Below the pieces are notes generated by a model. It was not told the DNA's origin. It saw only the letters and a program-made list of their open reading frames with translations, and did not search any database. Shown here piece after piece: positions 22,617-30,496 of a stretch of DNA of 41,623 nucleotides. Source of the DNA: a virus; the IMG/VR virus record IMGVR_UViG_3300031952_000044, positions 1 through 41,623 of that record; one strand, 5' to 3'. Each line of letters begins with the position of its first letter. The first letter of the stretch is position 1. A program made the position numbers and the translations under genes.

Positions 22617-22991
22617 ATGATTGAGAGGATTGACGAAAGCGTCTTCGAGAGAAAGAAGGGAATCGTGCTCGAAAAAATTGGGGCATTGGTTGAAGGCAAG
22701 GCTATCCTGCGCGCGCCCGTAGTCACTGGAAACCTGAGGGCAAAGATAACGCACGTGGTCGAAGGCGATTCAGTCATGATAGGGACAATCGGAGTCCCGT
22801 ATGCCGCTTTTGTCGAACACGGAACTGTCGCAATGGTCGCAGCCCACGGTCCGCACAATCCAGCCAAACCAGTAACGGATTGGGAAGCGTTGAAGAAAAG
22901 AGGGGGATTTGGACAAACAATGCCGTTCCTTTTGCCTGCTGCTTGGGAATCCAAGTCGGAAATAGAGCGGATTTTTGGGGAAGTGTTCTGA
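22617..22991 (+). CDS. HK97 gp10-like tail completion protein (124 aa)
   Basis: The pattern VEGKAILRAPVVTGNLRAKI, then IGVPYAAFVEHGT and FLLPAAWESK matches the HK97 gp10 family (A-P-V-x-T-G-x-L-R ... Y-A-x-x-V-E-x-G-T ... P-F-x-x-x-A). It joins head and tail. The ATG is 2 nt after the preceding stop. Confidence 0.75.
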   Translation: MIERIDESVFERKKGIVLEKIGALVEGKAILRAPVVTGNLRAKITHVVEGDSVMIGTIGVPYAAFVEHGTVAMVAAHGPHNPAKPVTDWEALKKRGGFGQTMPFLLPAAWESKSEIERIFGEVF

Positions 22992-23666
22992 ATGTCAACC
23001 TTCAATATGAAAAAAGTGAGAGAAGAATTAATGGTCTTCCTCAGGAACTCAGACATCCTGAGCACTACGCAGAGAGGCGTGACAACCGCGACCGACAGTT
23101 TTACCGCGACTTTGAGCCAGACGCTTTTCACTCTCACGAATTACACAGTGAGGAACATTCGGAGTGTGACCGTCAACGCTGTGGCAAAATCCGTTTATCA
23201 GGACTACACGCCTACTTACAACACTGGAAGCGCTTCGACAGTGACGCTTGGAACAGCAAGCGCTTTGAGTGACGCAGTTTCAATCCAGTATGATTACTCT
23301 TCCGGGACCACAGAAAAAGTTTGGCCAGATTACCCCGAAATCATTTTTTTGCCGACAAGTTGCCCAAGAATAGGATTCGACTTTATTTCCATGCGAACCA
23401 AGCCAATTGGCTGCGGTTCAGTGGGATGGATTACTGACGCGCTCGTGAGAATAAAATTCTATGACTTGGGGACTTATCTCACAATAGACGACTTCATAAC
23501 GACATTCAGAGCAGCAGTCAAAGCAGCAGAAAAGAATTTTTACCATTTCCAGATTGCCTGGATTGGCGACATGGGTCCCGTGAACCCGGTAATCGAGAAT
23601 GTTGGGACAAAAAAAGTGTTCGAGAGATACAATGACATGACGCTTAGCTTGGCTTTTGAAAGCTGA
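22992..23666 (+). CDS. Putative tail terminator/completion protein (224 aa)
   Basis: The ATG directly follows the gp10-like stop. The N-terminal helix (MKKVREELMVFLRNSDI) and the beta-rich middle and C-terminal strand (YNDMTLSLAFES) suit a tail-terminator ring protein, which in siphoviruses lies between gp10-like and tube genes. At 224 aa it is longer than usual (about 130-150), with an Ig-like insert around residues 30-105. Assignment by position. Confidence 0.5.
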   Translation: MSTFNMKKVREELMVFLRNSDILSTTQRGVTTATDSFTATLSQTLFTLTNYTVRNIRSVTVNAVAKSVYQDYTPTYNTGSASTVTLGTASALSDAVSIQYDYSSGTTEKVWPDYPEIIFLPTSCPRIGFDFISMRTKPIGCGSVGWITDALVRIKFYDLGTYLTIDDFITTFRAAVKAAEKNFYHFQIAWIGDMGPVNPVIENVGTKKVFERYNDMTLSLAFES

Positions 23667-23672
23667 TACAAA

Positions 23673-23705
23673 GGTTTAAATCCTACTTTCGCCGTAAAAA
23701 GAGAG
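23673..23705 (+). promoter_or_regulatory. Composite late promoter before tail tube genes
   Basis: GGTTTAAATCC (23673-23683) plus GCCGTAAAAAGAGAG (23691-23705), with ATG 23707 immediately after. The second block is nearly the same as that at 15005-15018. Confidence 0.65.
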
Positions 23706-23706
23706 C

Positions 23707-23859
23707 ATGAAAAAACAAGTCTTTGCTAATGCTGAAGTGCGGGACGCACCAAGCGAAGACGGTTTCATCAAGAGGCTTGAGGAAACAAAAAGCGCGGTTG
23801 ACTTTTACAACCAAAAAGAGGAAATTTTGAAAAGATTGCGTGGAACGCAGGAGGAATAA
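23707..23859 (+). CDS. Small charged protein before the tail tube (50 aa)
   Basis: A leaderless-type ATG directly follows the promoter block. The peptide is helical and charged (FIKRLEETKSAVDFYNQKEEILKRL). It may be a tail assembly cofactor. It ends 3 nt before the tube protein start, whose GGAGG lies within this gene. Confidence 0.55.
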   Translation: MKKQVFANAEVRDAPSEDGFIKRLEETKSAVDFYNQKEEILKRLRGTQEE

Positions 23860-23862
23860 TTT

Positions 23863-24837
23863 ATGGCAAACTTTCCTATAGCGGGTGCCAGTGTCCGGGT
23901 GAGCTATGGATGGGAAACAACTTTCGGAACAGTTTCCGGAAGCGTCAATAAGGCTTTTGGCCAGGGCGTGAAACTTAACACTTTTGACATTGACAACAAC
24001 GTTGACTACATTTATGGCTTGGGCAACCAAGACGCCCAAAAGAGCGTGTGCAAGGAATTCAAGGGAACTTGGGGCGTAGAATTCGCGTTATCGGATCCCT
24101 GGTGGCTTAGGTCAATCCTGGGAGGAGCGCCGGCAGACGCGGGAGCGGCTCCTTACACGCACACATACAATTCTTCTACAGGAATCAGCAATGCGATGAC
24201 TTCCCTAAGCACGGTTGTCGGATTCGACTTGGACACGGATTCAAACCAGACTTTGCTCGGATGCATTGTAAACAGCATGACTCTCACGGCTTCGGTCGGA
24301 GAATACGTCAAAGTAAGCCTCGAGGGAACTTTCGCAAACCTTGACAAAGACACGACTTTGGATGCTTTGGTGAATCCAGTTGAAGATCCGTTCAGTTTCG
24401 GAGCAGCGAGTTTCGAGCAGCCGAACGCGACAACTATTGCAGACATTCAGAGCATTGACATGACTTGGAACAGGAACCCGAAGCAAATTTATGGACTCGG
24501 AAGCAGGATACAGCAAAAGAGCGTGCCGACTCAGAGGGAATGGAATATCAAAGTGACAGCGACTTATGAGAACGACAACCAGTTCTGGGATGCTGCGCTT
24601 GGAAGCACGACAGCTCCGGCAGCAATTCCAGCGGAGGTCGCAACAGCCGAGCTCACGATAAGCAATGGTGAAGCCGGAAGCAGCACGAGAAGTTATGTCT
24701 TCTTGTTCGCGAACGTGAGAGTCGAAAAAGGAACAATCACCGCGGTCACAGACGATGTGGTGAAACAGGACATAACGATTAGGGCAAGGACCTTGACGAG
24801 CGTCGTGATAAGCAATGCAACTCAATATGCTTTGTAG
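23863..24837 (+). CDS. Major tail tube protein (324 aa)
   Basis: The layout fits tail tube proteins: N-terminal SVRVSYGWETTFGTVSG, FKGTWGVEFALSDPWWLRSILGG, and a beta-sandwich with VNSMTLTASVGEYVKVSLEGTF, a common tube signature (S-x-T-l-x-x-x-x-x-x-V-K-V-x-x-x-x-x), followed by a repeat of the same fold. The first residues resemble the ETTFGT motif of many tube proteins. It would polymerise to the tail tube. A hairpin follows. Confidence 0.75.
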   Translation: MANFPIAGASVRVSYGWETTFGTVSGSVNKAFGQGVKLNTFDIDNNVDYIYGLGNQDAQKSVCKEFKGTWGVEFALSDPWWLRSILGGAPADAGAAPYTHTYNSSTGISNAMTSLSTVVGFDLDTDSNQTLLGCIVNSMTLTASVGEYVKVSLEGTFANLDKDTTLDALVNPVEDPFSFGAASFEQPNATTIADIQSIDMTWNRNPKQIYGLGSRIQQKSVPTQREWNIKVTATYENDNQFWDAALGSTTAPAAIPAEVATAELTISNGEAGSSTRSYVFLFANVRVEKGTITAVTDDVVKQDITIRARTLTSVVISNATQYAL

Positions 24838-24866
24838 TTAAGCAGGGCTTCGGAGAAGCCCTCTTA
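24838..24866 (+). terminator. Perfect hairpin after the tail tube gene
   Basis: AGGGCTTC (24844-24851), loop GGA, GAAGCCCT (24855-24862), with TTAAG and CTTAA flanks extending the stem. No long T-run follows. Like the hairpin after the capsid gene, it follows a highly produced structural gene and probably sets mRNA stability or partial termination. Confidence 0.65.
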
Positions 24867-24886
24867 AAAATTCCCGGAGGGATGAA

Positions 24887-25273
24887 ATGGACGAAGAAGG
24901 ATTGACGAGACAAGTGCAGATTCCAGCGGAATTGTTCGAACTGGCGAACAAGAATTTTAAGAAAAACTGGCAGGACGACAAGGTTGTCATAAAACTATTG
25001 GAATACGGGGACAATCTTAAAATAAAAAGAGCTAGTATAAAAATCAGGGGAATCCCTGGAAACAGGAACCTGACTGCTGACATGAGTGCTGCAGACTGGG
25101 AAAGCCTGACCATTCTTTACGGTGTAGTTAGCGCGCCCTGGGGCGCGAACAGCATGGAGGCAATAGAACATCTTCCTACTCCAATCGGTGACTGGATTAG
25201 GAGCGAAGTGGAGAAATTCAATACTTTGGAGGTAAAAAAAAAACTGGACTCTACGGAATCATCAACAGAATAG
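24887..25273 (+). CDS. Tail assembly chaperone, short form (128 aa)
   Basis: Located between tube and tape measure, the standard site for a gpG-like tail chaperone. CGGAGG precedes the ATG. The product is alpha/beta (TRQVQIPAELFELA, VVIKLLEYGDNLKIKR) with an acidic tail. A run of ten A at 25234-25243 near the 3' end allows -1 slippage to make a longer form. Confidence 0.7.
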   Translation: MDEEGLTRQVQIPAELFELANKNFKKNWQDDKVVIKLLEYGDNLKIKRASIKIRGIPGNRNLTADMSAADWESLTILYGVVSAPWGANSMEAIEHLPTPIGDWIRSEVEKFNTLEVKKKLDSTESSTE

Positions 25274-25449
25274 CAAGCGATGATCCTGATGTGGAAGCAA
25301 TAGCGGATTATTATTTGTTCGCAAAAGAGTTCGGAATAAAGCCATGGGAACTTGATAGAATGGATTTGCTGACAATTGATGGCATGAAGACAATCCACAA
25401 TGCAAGAGTCGAGAAAGAGGAAGCAGAAGCAAAGAAACTGAGAAGGTGA
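24887..25449 (+). CDS. Tail assembly chaperone, -1 frameshift form (187 aa)
   Basis: If ribosomes slip back one base on A10 (25234-25243), translation continues at ACT 25243 and adds 68 residues (starting TGLYGIINRIASDD, ending with KLRR) before TGA 25447-25449. The extension is a well-formed helical domain with YYLFAKEFGIKPWELDRMD, like gpT-type chaperone ends. No other start explains it. Long form and gene order match gpG/gpGT of lambda. Coordinates span both frames. Confidence 0.65.
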
Positions 25450-25508
25450 TTTGAATTCCAGAAGGCGATGTTACAGTCTATTACAGGCTCATTCCAACAC
25501 AGGAATCC

Positions 25509-26966
25509 GTGAAAAAAGCAGCCGAACAAATGGTTGGCAAAATCAATTCTTCAATCGGAAAGACAACCGAAGGAATCGGAAAGGCGTTCAGCGGAAGCTC
25601 TTTTGGAAAAGGATTCGGAAAGACTCTCGAAGGCATGGGAAAAGAGTTCTCCAAAATACCGGGCGTGAGTGCTGTTGGACAAGGAATGGCTGCAGGCGGA
25701 GGAGCAGAAGCAGGAGCCGGTGGAGCAATGGCAAGCATGGCTGGAAGCATGACTGCTTTGGTTGGAATAGGATTGGTCATCTCAGCCGCACTGGCTATAG
25801 TGAGCGCTTTCTTTGAGGCAGTCGGGCCCATTATAAAGGTCATGAGCAAGACACTTACCGCCATGATGCTCATTCTTTTAATGCCACTTTTGAGGATACT
25901 ATTGCCTTATTTGCCAGCAGTCATCAAAGCGCTTATCGGAGCATCCCAGTGGCTCGCGGGAATCTTCACAATAATGCTGAATGTAATGGGCAAATGGCTC
26001 CAAGCCATTTGGAACTCTTTGATGAAAGTCGGAGAAAAAATTGGTTTGGCGTTCGAAGCCCTGGGAAGAGGAGACTTGGCGGGATTCTTTGCGAACATCT
26101 TGGGCGCAGGCGTGGAACTTCTCATCAGCGCAATGATTGGCTTGGCAGGGCCGATTCTTTTCGGTTTGGCGACAGCCATTGTTGAGAACTTGCCGCAGAT
26201 AATAACCGCCATTCAAACGGTTTTCGCAGGAGCAGCCGAGGTTCTCAAGAATACCATAAATGCGATTGGCATGGCTGTGTTCGGGGAAGAGCAGTGGACA
26301 AAAATAAAGTCGGTCATTGAATTCATAAGGGACAAGATTTTTTCAGCCGAAGGAGTCTGGGGCAAAGTGAAAACCGCGATTGACTTCATTGGTACGAGCA
26401 TATTCGGAGAAGAAATCTGGGGAAAAATCCAGGCAGCAATAACATTTTTGCAGGAAAACGTTTTCAGCATCGACGGATTATGGGCGAATATAAAAGGCGT
26501 AGTGAATTATATCGGCGAGCAAGTCTTTGGAACGGACATGTGGACCAAAATAAAGCAGGCGATAGCAGATGTCAACAAAATGATTGATGATGAATGGCAG
26601 ACAATCATCAAAACACTGCAGGACATTGGCGCTTTGCTTTTGCCAATAGCACAGGGATTTCAAGGCATCTTGAATTGGATAAGTTCTTGGAGTCCGCCGA
26701 AGAGCGGCGGCGGAGGCGGCGGTGGAAAAGCAGGTGATTTCATTAGCAGGCCAGGCATGGGAGTCCAGGCTTTCAGTGCGGGCGACACGGTAATTGGAGT
26801 CAAAAACCCGGGAGCAATTGGCGGGAACGTTACCATTAATAACATTTTCCACATAGACCCGAGAGTCGACAAGGGCGAACTCAAGAGAATCGTCGAACAA
26901 GTTGGAAGAAACCAAGGAAGGGAACTCAGGACCAGAACCAGTTATACCGGAGGCTTCTACGCATAG
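25509..26966 (+). CDS. Tail tape measure protein (485 aa or longer)
   Basis: A long helical hydrophobic protein with central membrane-like segments (about 75-200), then four W-x-K-I-K-type helical repeats of about 30 residues (255-370), a Gly-rich linker and a beta C-terminus. This is typical of siphovirus tape measure proteins that set tail length. At about 73 nm predicted by the usual 1.5 angstrom per residue, the tail would be short. The start is uncertain: GTG 25509 has no site, but the frame stays open back to ATT 25455 with AAGGTGAT upstream and likely coding (GDVTVYYRLIPTQES). Confidence 0.8.
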   Translation: MKKAAEQMVGKINSSIGKTTEGIGKAFSGSSFGKGFGKTLEGMGKEFSKIPGVSAVGQGMAAGGGAEAGAGGAMASMAGSMTALVGIGLVISAALAIVSAFFEAVGPIIKVMSKTLTAMMLILLMPLLRILLPYLPAVIKALIGASQWLAGIFTIMLNVMGKWLQAIWNSLMKVGEKIGLAFEALGRGDLAGFFANILGAGVELLISAMIGLAGPILFGLATAIVENLPQIITAIQTVFAGAAEVLKNTINAIGMAVFGEEQWTKIKSVIEFIRDKIFSAEGVWGKVKTAIDFIGTSIFGEEIWGKIQAAITFLQENVFSIDGLWANIKGVVNYIGEQVFGTDMWTKIKQAIADVNKMIDDEWQTIIKTLQDIGALLLPIAQGFQGILNWISSWSPPKSGGGGGGGKAGDFISRPGMGVQAFSAGDTVIGVKNPGAIGGNVTINNIFHIDPRVDKGELKRIVEQVGRNQGRELRTRTSYTGGFYA

Positions 26967-26976
26967 GTGTTGTTTT

Positions 26977-27246
26977 ATGCTTGAACCGATTGAAAAAAAA
27001 CTGGATGTTTTAGCGAAAGACCTTGTTGAAACCAACAAGCAATTCAAGGCCCTCGCAGAAGAGTTCAAGAGAACGCAGACAAAACTAATTGGACTGAGCT
27101 ATGTTTCAAAATGCAATTTCAACATGCTCGAAGCCATTACAAAAGACCGAGCAGAAAAGCACAAGCAGCATTTCGCTTACATGACGGTTTCACTCAAGGT
27201 TCTTGAAAAAATTGCGAAAAAACTCGGATTGGAGGCACAAGCATGA
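26977..27246 (+). CDS. Small coiled-coil tail protein (89 aa)
   Basis: ATG 26977 with AGGTG upstream is chosen over the longer frame starting inside the tape measure gene. The product is a predicted coiled coil (LDVLAKDLVETNKQFKALAE...) with a basic C-terminal helix. Probably a tail-tip assembly protein by position. Confidence 0.55.
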   Translation: MLEPIEKKLDVLAKDLVETNKQFKALAEEFKRTQTKLIGLSYVSKCNFNMLEAITKDRAEKHKQHFAYMTVSLKVLEKIAKKLGLEAQA

Positions 27247-27722
27247 CTTTGACAAACCCAACGCTTGCAGGAGGAGCTTCAAAAACTTTTACTTCGAGCA
27301 CGAGCTCGACACTGACGCTTTACAACGTGCAAGAAGAGCTTATACATAAGACAAGCAATTTGTTCGACTTCCCAATGCCGACGCTGGACAGCAACAAAAA
27401 AATCTTGATGGATTTGATGGGCTGCACGAGGACAATCAGCATCAAGGGAATCGTGACGAAAGACGACGTGTCCGACATCTACAAGTTCGCAGACGACATC
27501 GCTGGACTTGGGACAAATGCCCTCATCTTCGGAACACAAGGAAGCAATGGAGGGCAAATAGGATACGTTTACACGCCTGAAATCCTCAACAGGGGCAGGG
27601 GATCCAACACCACGATAACGGTTTATGTGCTCGATGCGGAGGTCAAAGCCATAAAAGCGGACCCGAACAGCTTCGAGTACAGCATCGAGCTCATGGAGTG
27701 CGATTCAACGAATTCCATTTAA
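27243..27722 (+). CDS. Distal tail-type protein (159 aa)
   Basis: The ATGA overlap marks coupling to the preceding gene. The N-terminus is Thr/Ser-rich, followed by a mixed fold with MGCTRTISIKGIV and YVYTPEILNRGRGSNTTITVYVLD strands, similar in position and shape to distal tail or LysM-less hub proteins between tape measure and hub genes. No family is securely recognised. Confidence 0.55.
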   Translation: MTLTNPTLAGGASKTFTSSTSSTLTLYNVQEELIHKTSNLFDFPMPTLDSNKKILMDLMGCTRTISIKGIVTKDDVSDIYKFADDIAGLGTNALIFGTQGSNGGQIGYVYTPEILNRGRGSNTTITVYVLDAEVKAIKADPNSFEYSIELMECDSTNSI

Positions 27723-27733
27723 AGGAATTTTTT

Positions 27734-29272
27734 ATGGCAAAAAACATTTTGGTTAAACTGGGCGGAATCGATTGCACAGACTTCCTCATCAATGCAGAAA
27801 AAATAGAGAGCTATGGGGACAGCATTTCGACCTATGGTTTCAAATTCACGAAGAACATCGGCAGCCTTGTTACCTTGGACAACACGCTCACGGTCGAAGT
27901 CTGGGAGGATTCGAACGACCCGCCGACAACCAAAACCTTCACCGGATTCCTTGATTTGTTAGAGCCAAAAGGAGGATTCCTTGACCTGACCGCGAAGGAT
28001 GAGCTTGCGAAACTCATCAACCGCCAAGTAATGCACTATTACGACAAGAACGTCCTAGGAGACCCGGCTTACCCGGATGGAAAAATCTCGGACATTTTCA
28101 TCGATCTTGTGGAAACCTACGGAGGCCTTAGCACGAACAGTGGGGCAACAGTGCAGGACAGTGGAACAGAAACCATTTTAGAAAAATTTCCCTGCAGGAA
28201 CGCGGATATTTTCGAGAGATGCAGGAAGCTCGCGGAATCCCTCAACTGGGTTTTTTACTACAAAGCAGACACCGGGTTTGCTTATTTTGAGCCAAAGAAC
28301 TACACAACCAATACGAATGTCCTGACTGTCGGCAGCAATGTCGTCCAAATACCTGACTGGGAATACGACCGTAGTGAAATGATAAATGACTTAAGGCTCG
28401 AAGGAGCACAACAACTCGTGCAAAGCAGCGAAGTGTTTTCCGGTGACGCAAGCGAAACAGAGTTCGAACTCACTGCCATTCCTGAGGATGTGGCTGTTTA
28501 TTATTCGGCAGCCAAAAACTATGCTACTACGGCAAAACTGCAATCCGAGATTTTGGTCGGAGATATTTTGGATGGGACTTCAAGCCATGACTACGAAATC
28601 GACAAAAAGAACAAAAAAATAGTCACGACTTCCTTTACAGCAACCTCAAGCACAAACAACATTCTCGTAGATTACTCTTATTACGCTCCGATTCCAGTGC
28701 ACTTATCAGACGACGAATCCCAAACAGACTACAACATGGCGTACCAAAAGACCGTGACCTTGACGGACGCAATAACTCTTTCCGATGCCTGGAAGAGAGG
28801 AAACAACATTCTCGGCAAATACAAAGTTCCTTTCAAGTCAACAAGGCTAAAGGTTCTCTGGACTCCGACTCTGAACGTGCATGTGGGGCAAAGCATTCGG
28901 GTTGTCGACACCATAAACGTGCCAAATGTTGACCAGTTTTTCACGATATACAAGGTCATTGACGGTTGGCCGCAGGCACTTGTCGAAATCGAAGTTGGTG
29001 ACAAGCAGTACACGATTGAGGAATACCAGGCAAACATTATTGAGAGAGTCAAGAGGCTCGAGGAAACAGTGATTGGATCAACCGACGCGGTCACGGAAAT
29101 CGTGCAAAAAACCATGGAATTGCCCTTGGTGCCAGAGAAAACCATTGTTTTAATCCAAGACATTAACGATTCAGCCATTTATGGGCATGCAACAAATGGG
29201 GTTTATGGAACATCCATATACGGAAACAAAATAACAGAACAGAGTAGTACAACGCATGAATGGAATGTTTAA
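27734..29272 (+). CDS. Baseplate hub/tail tip protein (512 aa)
   Basis: ATG 27734 with AAAGGA upstream is chosen over 27698. The fold order resembles T4 gp27/late control D hubs: beta-barrel start (VKLGGIDCTDFLI, VTLDNTLTVEVWED), helical middle with DIFERCRKLAESLNWVFYY (residues near 165) followed by FEPKN, and a second barrel (LNVHVGQSIRVVDT). It would cap the tail tube and hold fibres. The C-terminal 60 residues are fibre-like. Confidence 0.65.
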   Translation: MAKNILVKLGGIDCTDFLINAEKIESYGDSISTYGFKFTKNIGSLVTLDNTLTVEVWEDSNDPPTTKTFTGFLDLLEPKGGFLDLTAKDELAKLINRQVMHYYDKNVLGDPAYPDGKISDIFIDLVETYGGLSTNSGATVQDSGTETILEKFPCRNADIFERCRKLAESLNWVFYYKADTGFAYFEPKNYTTNTNVLTVGSNVVQIPDWEYDRSEMINDLRLEGAQQLVQSSEVFSGDASETEFELTAIPEDVAVYYSAAKNYATTAKLQSEILVGDILDGTSSHDYEIDKKNKKIVTTSFTATSSTNNILVDYSYYAPIPVHLSDDESQTDYNMAYQKTVTLTDAITLSDAWKRGNNILGKYKVPFKSTRLKVLWTPTLNVHVGQSIRVVDTINVPNVDQFFTIYKVIDGWPQALVEIEVGDKQYTIEEYQANIIERVKRLEETVIGSTDAVTEIVQKTMELPLVPEKTIVLIQDINDSAIYGHATNGVYGTSIYGNKITEQSSTTHEWNV

Positions 29273-29296
29273 ATAGGGGAAACGACAAAAAAGAGG
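29264..29296 (+). promoter_or_regulatory. Late promoter before fibre genes
   Basis: AATGTTTAAATAGG (29264-29277) plus CAAAAAAGAGG (29286-29296), followed by ATG 29303. Confidence 0.55.
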
Positions 29297-29302
29297 TTTA
29301 AC

Positions 29303-29710
29303 ATGGCAAACGGAGCAGTAATAACTAAGAACGGGGCAAACGCTATTTTCAACAGGGCTTACAAAGCCACTCCGGATTACACGGTTCCGAGCCGGTTTAA
29401 AATCGGAATAGGAACAACCACGCCAGCAGAAGCTGACACTGGCCTTAAAACAGTGATAGCTGGATGGAACGCAGCTAGTGACTTCAAGGATTTTGTTTCT
29501 GGATACCCGACTTTTGACACGACGAACCAAAAAGTGACGACCCAGGGATTCATTGGAGCTACGCAGGCAAATGGGAACACAATCACCGAATTCGGCGATT
29601 TTAATACGGATGGAACTCCGATTTGCAGTAGCCATCTTGTTTTTACCGGAATAACAAAGGTCGCGACAATCCAAGTATTTGTGACTACGACCTATAAAAG
29701 AGGGACTTAA
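29303..29710 (+). CDS. Fibre or baseplate-associated protein (135 aa)
   Basis: Beta-rich, with FKIGIGTTTPAEADTGLKT and a GFIGATQANGNTITEFGDFNTDG segment (IGATQANG and similar motifs occur in fibre-associated phage proteins). It ends 1 nt before the next gene. Likely part of the adsorption apparatus. Confidence 0.55.
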   Translation: MANGAVITKNGANAIFNRAYKATPDYTVPSRFKIGIGTTTPAEADTGLKTVIAGWNAASDFKDFVSGYPTFDTTNQKVTTQGFIGATQANGNTITEFGDFNTDGTPICSSHLVFTGITKVATIQVFVTTTYKRGT

Positions 29711-30496
29711 ATGCCAGCAGCACAATACGTGTATCCAAAATCAGACGATGATGTTATCTATGCCAGTAATGGAAATGCGGTCGGAATGATTAATGTAGTA
29801 GCAGGAGAAAACCTGACTGCAGGAAACATTGTCTTCATAAAGAAAAACGATTGCAAAGTCTACCAAAGCGGGACAGTCACTGCTGACGACATCAGAGCTG
29901 ACGGTGTCGTGATAGCGACAGTGAGTTCCACATATACGGCATACGTCCAGACTTATGGGAACTACGTAACAAGCGGGCTTTCTTCCGGAGTCGTTTATTA
30001 CCTCTCAACAAGCGGGCAGATAAGCGCGACAAAAAGCTGCATTGAAGTTGGGAAAGCGACTTCTGCGACAAACCTTTTTATCAACATTGTGCAGGATGAC
30101 GCGGATCCGATTGGAACCGTGAAGCATGTCTTGGCTAACATTACGGGCGTGCCGACTTACAATGTTTCCGCTTTTTGGACTCTTGCAGATGGAACAACTG
30201 TCAGCGATGCAGAGAGCCCGATAAACGGCCAAGCAGTACCAGATTTGAACGGATTAGGCAAGTTCATAAGGTCTGCTGACACAGCAGGAGGAACAGGCGG
30301 ATCCGACACAATGGCACACACACATGCCGTCAATGGAAGCACTGCGAATAATACAGGAGACCAAAACTATGTGTCAGCTGGTTCAAGTTCTTCAGGAGTG
30401 CATAGTCACTCAATGAATTTTGCATCTGGAGCAGCAAGCAACGAGGAGAACAGGCCGCCTTACCATAACGCAATCGCAATCGTGAAGTACAAGTGA
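29711..30496 (+). CDS. Receptor-binding fibre with T4 gp12-like tip (261 aa)
   Basis: The N-terminal half is a beta domain (GMINVVAGENLTAGNIVFI, VYYLSTSGQISATKS, as in hedgehog/fibre head domains). Residues about 195-261 match the collar/tip of short tail fibres: DLNGLGKFIRS, HTHAVNG, HSHSMNF and the C-terminal ENRPPYHNAIAIVKYK. The His-x-His pairs probably bind metal ions in a trimeric knot. It would contact the host surface. Confidence 0.75.
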   Translation: MPAAQYVYPKSDDDVIYASNGNAVGMINVVAGENLTAGNIVFIKKNDCKVYQSGTVTADDIRADGVVIATVSSTYTAYVQTYGNYVTSGLSSGVVYYLSTSGQISATKSCIEVGKATSATNLFINIVQDDADPIGTVKHVLANITGVPTYNVSAFWTLADGTTVSDAESPINGQAVPDLNGLGKFIRSADTAGGTGGSDTMAHTHAVNGSTANNTGDQNYVSAGSSSSGVHSHSMNFASGAASNEENRPPYHNAIAIVKYK

